Source: Trueperaceae bacterium
GTDB taxonomy: Bacteria; Deinococcota; Deinococci; Deinococcales; Trueperaceae
Direction: 5' to 3'
Length of the DNA stretch: 12,326 bases
Assembly (NCBI GenBank): GCA_003567075.1
Contig: PXAU01000187.1
Span: 1 to 12,326 of the forward strand
Positions 1 through 6,700 of the stretch are shown here, piece after piece (position 1 is the first letter of the stretch; each line of letters begins with the position of its first letter). The translations under genes and the position numbers were made by a program. The notes under the pieces were generated by a model. The model saw nothing but the letters and a program-made list of their open reading frames with translations. It was not told the origin of the DNA and made no database searches.

Positions 1-377
1 AGAAGATCGTCGCGGCATCGGCCCGGCGCTTCGTCCTGATCGCCGACGGCTCCAAACGCGTGGGTCGCCTGGGCGAGTTGGCGCCGGTCCCGGTCGAGGT
101 GGTGCGCTTCGGCTGGGAGCGGACGAGCAGCGTCGTGCGCGCGCTGGGGTGCGAGCCCGCGCTGCGCGGCGGCACCGCCCACCCGTTCGTCACCGACAAC
201 GGCAACCTGGTGCTGGATTGCGCAGTGCCGGCCGGTTTCGACGCGACGGCCTTCGCCGCCGCCCTGGACGTGATCCCTGGCGTGGTGGACCACGGTCTGT
301 TCCTGGGCATGGCGCACGAGGCATTGCTGGCCGACGCCGACGGCGTCGCCCGGCTCGAACGCCTCCCCACCCCGTGA
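1..377 (+). CDS. rpiA: Ribose-5-phosphate isomerase A, C-terminal part (5' end outside window)
   Basis: Interconverts D-ribose 5-phosphate and D-ribulose 5-phosphate in the cytosolic pentose-phosphate pathway. The reading frame is open from base 3 and begins K-I-V-A-A-S, so the gene starts upstream and only about 124 C-terminal residues are present. The visible blocks are typical of RpiA: F-V-L-I-A-D-G-S-K, which holds the conserved active-site lysine region, P-V-E-V-V-R-F-G-W, F-V-T-D-N-G-N near the end, and the closing I-P-G-V-V-D-H-G-L-F-L-G-M-A. The GTG in frame at base 60 lies inside the conserved core and is not the true start. The TGA stop at 375-377 overlaps the acpS start in a GTGA, so the two genes are probably co-transcribed and translationally coupled. 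Family assignment is secure; only the N-terminal half is unseen. Confidence 0.93.
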   Translation, partial: KIVAASARRFVLIADGSKRVGRLGELAPVPVEVVRFGWERTSSVVRALGCEPALRGGTAHPFVTDNGNLVLDCAVPAGFDATAFAAALDVIPGVVDHGLFLGMAHEALLADADGVARLERLPTP

Positions 378-736
378 TCGTCGCGATCGGCCTCGACATC
401 ATCGAGCTGACGCGCATCGAGAAGGTCTGGCGGAAGCACCCCGAGCGCTTCCTCGAGCGCCACTTCACCGCCGAGGAGATCGGCTATTGCCGCTCGCAGG
501 CCAACCCGCTACCGTCGCTGGCGGCTCGCTTCGCGGCGAAGGAGGCCTTCCAGAAGTGCTGGCACGAGCCACACCGTTGGCGCGACGTGTGGGTGGTACG
601 CGAGGGGCCGAAACCGCGCCTCGTGTTCGCACGAGGGCTCCAGCGCGACCTCGAAACCCGCGGGCTGGTGGCGCACCTGTCGCTCACGCACGGCCGCGAC
701 CATGCCGCCGCGGTGGTGGTGCTCGAGCAACCCTGA
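374..736 (+). CDS. acpS: Holo-[acyl-carrier-protein] synthase
   Basis: Transfers the 4'-phosphopantetheine arm of coenzyme A to a serine of apo-acyl carrier protein, activating it for fatty-acid synthesis; cytosolic and Mg-dependent. The 120-residue product has the usual AcpS length. The N-terminal I-G-L-D-I-I-E-L carries the metal-binding Asp8, and the helix L-A-A-R-F-A-A-K-E-A-F carries the metal-binding Glu (E57) and conserved Lys56. F-T-A-E-E-I lies between them, and the C-terminal L-S-L-T-H strand plus A-A-A-V-V-V complete the fold. I chose the GTG at 374 because it puts Asp8 at the family position and overlaps the rpiA stop by 4 bases. Frames open further upstream are read-through in the rpiA region. 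Confidence 0.93.
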   Translation: MIVAIGLDIIELTRIEKVWRKHPERFLERHFTAEEIGYCRSQANPLPSLAARFAAKEAFQKCWHEPHRWRDVWVVREGPKPRLVFARGLQRDLETRGLVAHLSLTHGRDHAAAVVVLEQP

Positions 737-888
737 CGACGGGCGTCCCCGGTGACGACGGTCCGGCCCGTTCTGGACGTACGGAGCGCCTTTCGTTCGT
801 GAGGCTGGCACCCTAGCGCACGTCGCATCGGCGCGTACGTCGTGGTGCGTACATCGCAGCTCGCTCGCCGACGCGCACCATCACAGGT

Positions 889-925
889 ACGCCTCCCCTA
901 GCGTCGGAGTCACCAGGGGAGGCGT
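889..925. terminator. Perfect 11-bp inverted repeat between convergent genes, possible bidirectional terminator
   Basis: ACGCCTCCCCT at 889-899 is followed by its exact complement AGGGGAGGCGT at 915-925, separated by a 15-nt loop. It lies in the convergent 737-951 gap, 27 bases beyond the stop of the leftward regulator gene. No T-tract follows on either strand, so a classical intrinsic terminator is not proven. The rest of the gap (737-888) holds no convincing gene; the only other structure noted is a weak 6-bp repeat GGTGCG/CGCACC at 844-849/874-879. Confidence 0.5.
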
Positions 926-951
926 GCGGACGTGCGGCGGTCGTGCCGAGC

Positions 952-1644
952 TCAGAACCCTTCGGAGATCGCCTCGAGTTCGTCGCGGTCGACGAGCGTG
1001 ATACTGCGGTAGCCGGACTGGATCAGGCCCTCGGCCCGCAGCTCGGTGATGATCTTCGAGACGCTCTCGCGGGTCGAGGCGGTCCCCTCGGCGAGGAGCT
1101 CGTGGGTGGCCGAGATCATGGGCCGGCCGGCGGCGTCGCGGCGGGCGAGCGGTGTGTTGGCGAGCTTCAGCAGGTAGCGGGCCACGCGCTGGCGCAGGTC
1201 GCCGGTCTGGAGGTGGTAGCCGTAATCCATCTGACGCTGCATCTGCTGTGAAAGCGAGCGGGTAATGGTCATGAGGTCGGCGTGGTTGATCATGGCCGGG
1301 TCGATGGCTTCGATCTGGGCGCTGGTGAGCGCCTCGGCGAGCTCCTCGCGGGTACCGTCGACGAACGCCTCCTCGCCGAAGAAGTCGCCGGGCAGCACGT
1401 GCCGCACGGTGAGGATGCGGCCCTCGGGGGTCATGCGGGCGATGCGCACGAGCCCGTCGCGGACGCGGTACACGGACTGGGCCGGGTCACCGTTGTGATA
1501 AAGCGTCTGGCGACGCTGGAACGTGAGGGTCTGGTGCGGCGCGGCCATGCCGTTCTCGTACCCGCTCCGGCCCGCGTCTGCGGCACCGCGAGCAACGACG
1601 GCGGCGACGGTGTTCGTGCGGTCGTTCTTGAAGCTGACGGTCAT
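952..1644 (-). CDS. CRP/FNR-family transcriptional regulator, LdrP-like
   Basis: A 230-residue regulator of the CRP/FNR fold: an N-terminal extension of about 35 residues, a cyclic-nucleotide-binding beta-barrel at roughly 40-125, a dimerisation helix at roughly 125-160, and a C-terminal winged helix-turn-helix at roughly 175-215 with the recognition region around A-S-T-R-E-S-V-S-K-I-I. The phosphate-binding cassette region (P-G-D-F-F-G-E-E-A-F, residues 85-94) is followed by T-R-E-E-L-A-E-A and lacks the Arg-Ser pair that contacts cAMP in E. coli CRP, so it is probably cAMP-independent. There is no cysteine set for an FNR-type iron-sulfur cluster. It is the last gene of the carH operon, with its ATG overlapping the desaturase stop as ATGA. 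In Thermus thermophilus a CRP/FNR protein (LdrP) encoded beside LitR/CarH activates carotenoid genes; the same role is inferred here from context. Translation could instead begin at Met33, but the overlap favours the longer form. Confidence 0.85.
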   Translation of the reverse strand: MTVSFKNDRTNTVAAVVARGAADAGRSGYENGMAAPHQTLTFQRRQTLYHNGDPAQSVYRVRDGLVRIARMTPEGRILTVRHVLPGDFFGEEAFVDGTREELAEALTSAQIEAIDPAMINHADLMTITRSLSQQMQRQMDYGYHLQTGDLRQRVARYLLKLANTPLARRDAAGRPMISATHELLAEGTASTRESVSKIITELRAEGLIQSGYRSITLVDRDELEAISEGF

Positions 1645-3248
1645 GCTGCGACCTCCTGGGTCTCCACGGACCAGTGGTGGCCGCGGGCGGGAGCGGATGG
1701 TTGGCGGAGTCGGCGGGCGGCGCTACGGGCCGCGATGACACCGGAGCTGGTCACGCCGAGCGTGCCTTGCCCCGGGAAGATCGTGTCACCTGCCAGGAAC
1801 AACCCGGCGACGTCGGTACGGTGCGAGGGCGCACCGAAGTTGGCGTGTTCGACCGTCTGCGGAAAGCCGCCCACCGTGCCACCGACGCGCCGCGTGTAGC
1901 GGGCGAAGGTGCGTGGCGTGCCGCTGCGGAGGTAGCTCAGTCCGTCGCCGAAGCCCGGCAACAGCCGCTCGACCTGGTCGAGCAGGCGGGTCTCCAGCGC
2001 GCGCTTGGCGGCCTCGTAGGCGACCGGCTGGCGCGCGAGCGTCATCCAGCGCTCGGCGTCGACGTGCGTCGAGACGGTGACGGCGCGGTGCCCGGCGGGC
2101 GCCCGGTCGCGATCGGCCGCCGGGCTTACCGACACAAGCAGGTTGGCCGGCGGCGCGTCGTGGCCGGCGTGGGCCTCGGCGTGGGCCTCAGCGTCGAGCA
2201 CGCGCAGGTCGGTCACTTGCTGAAACGGCTGTGGGGACGTCTTCAGCGCGCGCTCTGCCACGCCGGCGTAGAGCGTGAAGGCGCCCCACATGCGCGGCTG
2301 CCGCGCGTCGCGCTGCCGGAACGCCTCACTGGCTGCGTCGCCCAGCAGGCGCACGGTGTTGCTGAGCGGCACGGCGCTGACGACGACAGGTGCGCGGACG
2401 ACACCGTGGCGCGTGCGCACGCCGACGACGCGACCGCGGTCGTCGAGCTCGATGCCGCGCGCTGCGGTGCCGAAGCGGACGCTGCCGCCGCGCCGGGCGA
2501 CGACGCCGAGCAGGTCGTGCGCGAGCTGGGCGAGGCCGCCGTACACGTACTGGGCGCCGGAGCGGTACACGTCGAGCGCGAGCGCCCCGTTGGGGGCAGC
2601 GCAGGCGCTCGCCTGGCACTGCATGGCGTCGAGCAGCTGGCCGTCGACGAAGGCGCGGAAGCGCGGGTCGGTCACGCCGTGCGCCTCGAGTCGGGCAGCG
2701 ACGGTGCTGCGGAGCGTCCGAAGCACCGGCAGCAGCCGCGGATGCGCGGCGCGGGCGCTGTCGAGCAGGTCGGCGGGGTGCCGTAGTGGCAGGACGGGGA
2801 ACCGCGCGGCGGCGTGACGCAGGCCCGCGGCCAGACGCTCGACGTCGTCCCAGAAGCGCAGGGCGGCGTCCGCCTGGGCCGGGAAGGCGCGCCGCAGCTC
2901 GCGCCGCCAGGCGCTGCGCTCGACGTGCAGATCGACCCGTTGGTCGTCGACGAGGACGCGGATGGCAGGATCGACGTCCAGGTAGCGGGGCGTGAGGCCG
3001 ACCCGATCGAACACGCGCCGGACGAGCCCGCCGGGTTCGAGCCCCATACCGACCGTGGCACCGACAGCGAAGCGGTAGCCGGCGTCTTCGTAGCTCGCGG
3101 CACAGCCACCGGGGTGGACGTCGCGCTCGAGCACCAGCACCCGGTAGCCGGCGTGCGCGAGCAGCGCGGCGCTGGTGGCGCCGCCCAGGCCGGCACCGAT
3201 CACGATCGCGTCGACCGGCGTGCCGGCGCGCGCCGCGGGCCGGTTCAC
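1641..3248 (-). CDS. FAD-dependent carotenoid desaturase/isomerase family protein, CrtD-like
   Basis: A 535-residue amine-oxidase-fold flavoenzyme of the CrtI/CrtD/CrtISO group. The FAD-binding Rossmann motif is G-A-G-L-G-G at residues 18-23, with the ribose-binding Glu41 after V-L-V-L-E. Then come H-P-G-G-C-A-A-S and G-Y-R-F-A-V-G-A-T-V with L-E-P-G-G, a pattern I associate with C-3',4' desaturases (CrtD) more than with plain phytoene desaturase. The C-terminal FAD signature G-L-F-L-A-G-D-T-I-F-P-G-Q-G is at about 482-495. It would introduce or rearrange double bonds in a carotenoid at the membrane; the exact substrate cannot be told from sequence. The start is GTG (3246-3248), overlapping the carH stop by 4 bases, and its own stop overlaps the CRP-like start. 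The position directly after carH implies light-controlled expression. Confidence 0.87.
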   Translation of the reverse strand: MNRPAARAGTPVDAIVIGAGLGGATSAALLAHAGYRVLVLERDVHPGGCAASYEDAGYRFAVGATVGMGLEPGGLVRRVFDRVGLTPRYLDVDPAIRVLVDDQRVDLHVERSAWRRELRRAFPAQADAALRFWDDVERLAAGLRHAAARFPVLPLRHPADLLDSARAAHPRLLPVLRTLRSTVAARLEAHGVTDPRFRAFVDGQLLDAMQCQASACAAPNGALALDVYRSGAQYVYGGLAQLAHDLLGVVARRGGSVRFGTAARGIELDDRGRVVGVRTRHGVVRAPVVVSAVPLSNTVRLLGDAASEAFRQRDARQPRMWGAFTLYAGVAERALKTSPQPFQQVTDLRVLDAEAHAEAHAGHDAPPANLLVSVSPAADRDRAPAGHRAVTVSTHVDAERWMTLARQPVAYEAAKRALETRLLDQVERLLPGFGDGLSYLRSGTPRTFARYTRRVGGTVGGFPQTVEHANFGAPSHRTDVAGLFLAGDTIFPGQGTLGVTSSGVIAARSAARRLRQPSAPARGHHWSVETQEVAA

Positions 3249-4144
3249 GATGCCACCTCGGCGGCGAGCGTCTCGCGCACCAGGTCGTGGAAGCGGGCGA
3301 CTGCGTCGCGGGCGTCGGCTGCCAGGTAGCGACCGCCGACGAGCTCGGCGCGGCGCGGCTCAGCGTTGAAGCCGTTGCCACCGAGCACCAGCAGCGGTGC
3401 GACGCCGTTCAGGTGGCCACGCTTGTTCATGAGCTGGTGGACCGAATCGATCGACGACGCCGAGATCATGACGGCAACTGGCTTCACCGCGCGCGCCATG
3501 TCCGCCAGGTCTTCGACCGGGGTGTTGGCGCCGACGTAGTAGACCTGGTAGCCGGAGCGCCGCAGCAGGAGCGCCAGGACGAGGGCGCCGAGCTCGTGCT
3601 GGTCGAAGGGGGCGCAGGCGACGATGACGCTGTGCCCGGCGCGATTGGTTCCCGCGAGGCTCATCAACTGACGCAGCCTGCCCTGCACGTAGGAGCTGGC
3701 GAAGTGTTCGGTGGTGGTGTTGATCACGCCGTCGTGCCAGCGCGTGCCGAGTTCGACCATGACGGGCTGGAACAGGTCGAGGACGACGTCCTCGACCGGG
3801 TAGAGCGCGTGGGCCTCGGCGATGATCCGGTCGGCCTGGGCGTCGTCGAGGTCGACGAGCGCCGCGACGAGCGCCGCTTGCAGTGCCTGCATCGGCCGCG
3901 GGCCGTGCACGTCGGCGAGGCGCTGGGCCACCATCTGCGCTGCGCGCGAGGCGGGCACGCCGTCGTCGACATGGGCCTTGATCGCGCGGATGTCGGCGAT
4001 GTCTTCGTCGGCGTAGAGGCGGTAGCCGGACTCGGATCGCTCGGGTTTCGGCACACCGTAGCGCCGCTCCCATTGGCGGAGCGTGGTGGCCGGGACGCCG
4101 GTGCGTTCCTCGACCTCGTTGACGGTGTACTTTCCTCGAGTCAT
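3245..4144 (-). CDS. carH: CarH/LitR-type adenosylcobalamin-dependent photoreceptor and repressor (MerR family)
   Basis: A light-sensing transcriptional repressor. In the dark the adenosylcobalamin-bound tetramer holds operator DNA; light breaks the Co-C bond and releases it. The 299-residue product has the CarH layout: MerR-type winged helix at 1-75 (Y-T-V-N-E-V, T-L-R-Q-W-E-R-R-Y-G, S-G-Y-R-L-Y), a helical cap at about 80-165, and a Rossmann B12-binding domain at about 170-295. The diagnostic residues are present: W136 followed by nine residues and E146-H147 (the Wx9EH motif that caps adenosyl), H137 directly after W136 (equivalent to the histidine that ligates cobalt after photolysis in the Thermus protein), and D181-x-H183-x-x-G186, the lower axial B12 ligand motif. 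An AAGGAG ribosome site lies about 10 nt before the ATG. It heads an operon with a carotenoid desaturase and a CRP-like regulator, and a palindrome in its own promoter suggests autoregulation. Confidence 0.95.
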   Translation of the reverse strand: MTRGKYTVNEVEERTGVPATTLRQWERRYGVPKPERSESGYRLYADEDIADIRAIKAHVDDGVPASRAAQMVAQRLADVHGPRPMQALQAALVAALVDLDDAQADRIIAEAHALYPVEDVVLDLFQPVMVELGTRWHDGVINTTTEHFASSYVQGRLRQLMSLAGTNRAGHSVIVACAPFDQHELGALVLALLLRRSGYQVYYVGANTPVEDLADMARAVKPVAVMISASSIDSVHQLMNKRGHLNGVAPLLVLGGNGFNAEPRRAELVGGRYLAADARDAVARFHDLVRETLAAEVAS

Positions 4145-4173
4145 CCCGTGTCGGCTCCTTCCTTCTGCGACGC

Positions 4174-4187
4174 ACCCTGTACGAGGT
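4174..4187 (-). promoter_or_regulatory. Second operator-like copy in the carH leader (candidate CarH site 2)
   Basis: ACCCTGTACGAGGT (plus strand) matches the upstream site in 11 of 14 positions, in the same orientation, 45 bp away. It would sit at about +13 to +26 of the carH transcript. Two like sites suggest cooperative or road-block repression; this remains inference. Confidence 0.42.
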
Positions 4188-4206
4188 GTCGTCGAACGTT
4201 GGACGA

Positions 4207-4235
4207 AGTATAGCCATGACCTTGTACAAAGTCAA
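4207..4235 (-). promoter_or_regulatory. Near-consensus sigma70-type promoter of the carH operon
   Basis: Read on the minus strand, TTGACT (4235-4230) and TATACT (4212-4207) are each five of six matches to the -35 and -10 consensus, with an exact 17-bp spacer. The expected start of transcription is near 4200, giving a leader of about 56 nt with an AAGGAG ribosome site before the carH ATG. The A/T-rich character stands out against the very GC-rich surroundings. Confidence 0.82.
4219..4232 (-). promoter_or_regulatory. Operator-like palindrome overlapping the -35 box and spacer (candidate CarH site 1)
   Basis: The plus-strand sequence ACCTTGTACAAAGT contains the perfect palindrome TTGTACAA (4222-4229) and covers part of the -35 hexamer and the upstream spacer. 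A repressor bound here would block RNA polymerase, as CarH does at promoter-overlapping operators. A related copy lies at 4174-4187. Assignment to CarH is inferred from position beside its own gene. Confidence 0.6.
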
Positions 4236-4407
4236 CACCCTCGCACAACCCCTCGTTCAAGGAAATGCGAAACGCTCGTTCCACACAGCCTCTTTGTGTT
4301 GTTCAGGGTCTGTTCAAGGTATCCGCTGGTCGAGCCATGCCCTCCGTCAGCCAGGCCTACGACACACGAGGGTCCGGCCGGCGCAACCTCGCGGTACCAT
4401 GCCGCCG

Positions 4408-4872
4408 ATGGCCGCTCCGCGCAAGCACGTGACCGCCCACACCGACGGCAGCTGCGACACGAAGAGCGGCGACGGCGGTTGGGCCTACCTGCTCGCCTAC
4501 AACGGCTTCGAGCGCGTGGCCAGCGGCTTCGAGGACGGCACAACCAACAACCGCATGGAACTGACCGCCGCGGTGCGTGCGCTCGAGGCGCTCACCGAGC
4601 CGTGCGACGTCACCCTCGTGACCGACAGCCAGTACCTCCAGAAGGCCTTCGATGAGGGGTGGCTCGCGACGTGGCAGCGCAACGGCTGGCGCACCGCCAA
4701 CCGCCAACCGGTCAAGAACCGCGACCTCTGGGAGCGCCTCCTCCGCCTCGCCTCCGCACACCGCGTGACGTGGCGCTGGACGCGCGGGCACGCCGGCCAT
4801 CAGGCCAACGAACGCGTCGACGGCCTGGCGCTGCGCGCCCGGCGCGAGCGCCGCGGCCACGCACAGGGGTGA
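4408..4872 (+). CDS. rnhA: Ribonuclease HI
   Basis: Cleaves the RNA strand of RNA-DNA hybrids (primers, R-loops) in the cytosol using two metal ions. The 154-residue product has the full acidic active site: Asp13 in H-T-D-G-S, Glu51 in N-N-R-M-E-L-T-A-A, Asp73 in V-T-D-S-Q-Y, and Asp138 in N-E-R-V-D-G-L-A, with the flexible catalytic His128 in R-G-H-A-G-H. The basic handle region typical of the E. coli enzyme is present (G-W-R-T-A-N-R-Q-P-V-K-N-R-D-L-W). An in-frame ATG at 4399 gives 157 residues; I prefer 4408 because no ribosome site precedes either, and a TACCAT box ends 7 nt before 4408, consistent with a leaderless transcript. A frame open further upstream (from 4186) would run through the carH promoter region and lacks conserved content. 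Its stop lies only 19 bp from the convergent peptidase stop. Confidence 0.95.
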   Translation: MAAPRKHVTAHTDGSCDTKSGDGGWAYLLAYNGFERVASGFEDGTTNNRMELTAAVRALEALTEPCDVTLVTDSQYLQKAFDEGWLATWQRNGWRTANRQPVKNRDLWERLLRLASAHRVTWRWTRGHAGHQANERVDGLALRARRERRGHAQG

Positions 4873-4891
4873 GCCCGCAGCGCCGCGTTCT

Positions 4892-5998
4892 TCAGGACTG
4901 CGCCAGCTCGCGCAGGAACGCCCGCAACGCCGCCAAGCCTACGTCGAGCGAGGCGGGATCGATCCATTCGCTGGTGCGGTGGGCGTCGCCGCCGCGGTAG
5001 ACGCCGAGGCACAGCGCCGGGATGCCAGCCGCCATGGCCGCGTTCGCGTCCGTGCTGCTGGCCGAGCGGTGCGGCCGCACCTCGACCGAGCGCAAGGCTC
5101 GCTCAGCCGCCGCCACCAGCGCCTCGTTGCCGCCCATGGCCGCCGGGCGTTCCCCCACTCGGCTGACCTGGACCTCGAGCCCGTGGCGGCGGGCGATGGA
5201 GCGGCAGCGGTGCTCGGCCTCGCCCGCGAGCTGCACCAGCGCCTGCTGATCGACGCTGCGTACGTCGACCACACACGAGGCCCGCGCCGCGATGGCGTTG
5301 ACGCCCGTCCCTCCCTGCACCAGACCGACGTTCAGGCTCGAGCGGGGCGTCTTCGGCAGCTCGATCCGCGCGAGCGCGTGGATGGCCTCGCCCACGGCGT
5401 GCACGGCAGAGGCGGTGCCGAAGTCGCCCCACGAATGCCCGCCCGGCCCGCGGTACTCGACCTCGAAGCGGATCGACCCGACCGCTTGGTGCACCACCCC
5501 GCCCAAGTGGCCGTCGATGGCGACGAACGCGTCCAGCGACCCGGCCAGGTCACGCACCAGCGCCTTGGCGCCGCGCAGATCACCGAGGCCCTCCTCGCCG
5601 ACCGTGGCGGCCAACACCACCCGCGGGCGCGGTGATGCGTCGCCGGCCGCCACCGCTTCGGCCCAGGCCGTCAAGACGCCCAGGCTGGCGCTGTTGTCGC
5701 CGAGGCCGGGGGCGTGCCAGCGTTCGTCCGACTCGCGCACCGTGACGTCGGTCCCGGCGGAGAACACGGTGTCGAGATGCGAGGCCAACACCACCCGAGG
5801 CCCCGAACCCCCGGGCACCTCGGCAACCACGTTGCCGATCGCGTCGAGGCGCGCCTCGAGACCCGCCGCGCACCACAGCGCCTGCACGAAGTCAGCCCGC
5901 CGCGCCTCCTGGAACGGCGGCGCGGCGACCTCGCAGATCGCGCGTGCCAGCGCCACGGCGCGGCCCTCCGCAACCGCGCCGGGAGCGGGTCCGCTCAC
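4892..5998 (-). CDS. M20-family zinc metallopeptidase / deacylase
   Basis: A 368-residue cytosolic di-zinc hydrolase of the M20 family (peptidase T, acetylornithine deacetylase and carboxypeptidase G2 relatives), cleaving a peptide or N-acyl bond; the exact substrate is not readable. Metal and catalytic residues are visible in order: His74 and Asp76 in A-S-H-L-D-T-V, the bridging Asp101 in G-L-G-D-N, the general-base pair Glu135-Glu136 in V-G-E-E-G, Asp162 in A-I-D-G-H, and the last ligand His340 in G-G-D-A-H-R-T-S-E-W. The dimerisation domain at about 170-285 contains the usual G-P-G-G-H-S-W. The start is GTG at 5998, overlapping the response-regulator stop as GTGA. The frame stays open upstream through the regulator, but that sequence is a shadow. 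Confidence 0.9.
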   Translation of the reverse strand: MSGPAPGAVAEGRAVALARAICEVAAPPFQEARRADFVQALWCAAGLEARLDAIGNVVAEVPGGSGPRVVLASHLDTVFSAGTDVTVRESDERWHAPGLGDNSASLGVLTAWAEAVAAGDASPRPRVVLAATVGEEGLGDLRGAKALVRDLAGSLDAFVAIDGHLGGVVHQAVGSIRFEVEYRGPGGHSWGDFGTASAVHAVGEAIHALARIELPKTPRSSLNVGLVQGGTGVNAIAARASCVVDVRSVDQQALVQLAGEAEHRCRSIARRHGLEVQVSRVGERPAAMGGNEALVAAAERALRSVEVRPHRSASSTDANAAMAAGIPALCLGVYRGGDAHRTSEWIDPASLDVGLAALRAFLRELAQS

Positions 5999-6666
5999 CG
6001 CCCGTCGCCACCCGGCTCGAGCGTCGCGATGCCTTCCCGCAGCGCGTACAGCGCCGCCTGCGTGCGGTTGTTGAGGCGCAGCTTGGAGAAGATCTCGGAC
6101 AGACGGTTGCGCACCGTCTTCTCCGACACGCCCAGCGCCAGCGCGATCTCCTGGTTCGACGACCCCTGCGCCAGGAGCCGCAGGATGTCCTCCTCGCGCT
6201 CGGTCAGCTCGGAGATCGCGTGCTCCGGGTGCCGCGGCAACTCGCCGTAGCGGCGGAACTCGTCGAGGATCGAAGCCGCCATCTCGGCCGACAGCAAGGT
6301 CTCGCCCGCAGCGACACGGTGGATCGCGTCGAGCAAATCCTCGGCGCCGGCGTCCTTCAGCAGGTACCCACGCGCACCGGCCTTCACCGCCTCGAACACG
6401 TAGCGGTCCTGCCGGTACATGGTCAGGATGATGACGCGGGCGTCCGGTCGCTCGGCCAGGATCGCCTTCGTCGCCGCGACCCCATCCAGTTCGGGCATCT
6501 GGATGTCCATCAGGATCACGTCGGGCTTCGTGTCGAGCGCGTGCCGGATGGCCTCGCGGCCGTTCGCGGCCTCGCCGATCACCCGGAAGCCCTCTTCGCT
6601 CTCGAGGATGCTCCGGAGGCCCTGGCGGAACATCGCGTGGTCGTCGCACAGCAGCAGCCGCGTCAT
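5995..6666 (-). CDS. NarL/FixJ-family two-component response regulator
   Basis: A 223-residue DNA-binding response regulator. The receiver domain (1-120) has the acidic pocket Asp8-Asp9 in C-D-D-H, the phospho-acceptor Asp54 in I-L-M-D-I-Q-M-P, Thr82 in I-I-L-T and Lys104 in Y-L-L-K-D. The LuxR-type helix-turn-helix lies at about 150-210 (L-T-E-R-E-E-D-I-L-R-L-L-A-Q-G, then E-K-T-V-R-N-R-L-S-E-I-F-S-K-L). Its targets and signal are unknown. No histidine kinase is encoded in the window, so it is an orphan here; it is coupled by a 4-base overlap to the M20 peptidase. No ribosome site lies at normal spacing; a TAGCAT box 6 nt before the ATG may mean a leaderless message. Confidence 0.93.
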   Translation of the reverse strand: MTRLLLCDDHAMFRQGLRSILESEEGFRVIGEAANGREAIRHALDTKPDVILMDIQMPELDGVAATKAILAERPDARVIILTMYRQDRYVFEAVKAGARGYLLKDAGAEDLLDAIHRVAAGETLLSAEMAASILDEFRRYGELPRHPEHAISELTEREEDILRLLAQGSSNQEIALALGVSEKTVRNRLSEIFSKLRLNNRTQAALYALREGIATLEPGGDGR

Positions 6667-6672
6667 GCCGTC

Positions 6673-6678
6673 ATGCTA
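6673..6678 (-). promoter_or_regulatory. Possible -10 box for a leaderless response-regulator transcript
   Basis: On the minus strand TAGCAT ends 6 nt before the ATG at 6666. TAnnnT boxes at this distance are common in leaderless Deinococcus transcripts. No -35 match is seen 17 bp upstream, so support is weak. Confidence 0.28.
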
Positions 6679-6700
6679 CCCGACCCTCCGGGGTGCTACC

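Noticed and set aside
1674..2786. A 370-codon open frame on the plus strand opposite the carotenoid desaturase
   Set aside because: Antisense shadow of a gene with clear FAD motifs; the composition is Ala/Gly/Arg/Val low complexity without a family match.
5999..6649. N-terminal extension of the M20 peptidase frame running through the response regulator, which would make a fusion
   Set aside because: The extension is an out-of-frame reading of the regulator gene with no domain content; the GTG at 5998 gives a normal-length M20 protein.
6663..6674. A three-codon upstream ORF (Met-Thr-Ala-stop) whose stop overlaps the response-regulator ATG on the minus strand
   Set aside because: It is attractive because a GGAGGG lies 9 nt upstream, but a 12-base match arises easily by chance and it overlaps the candidate -10 box; no way to tell from sequence alone.
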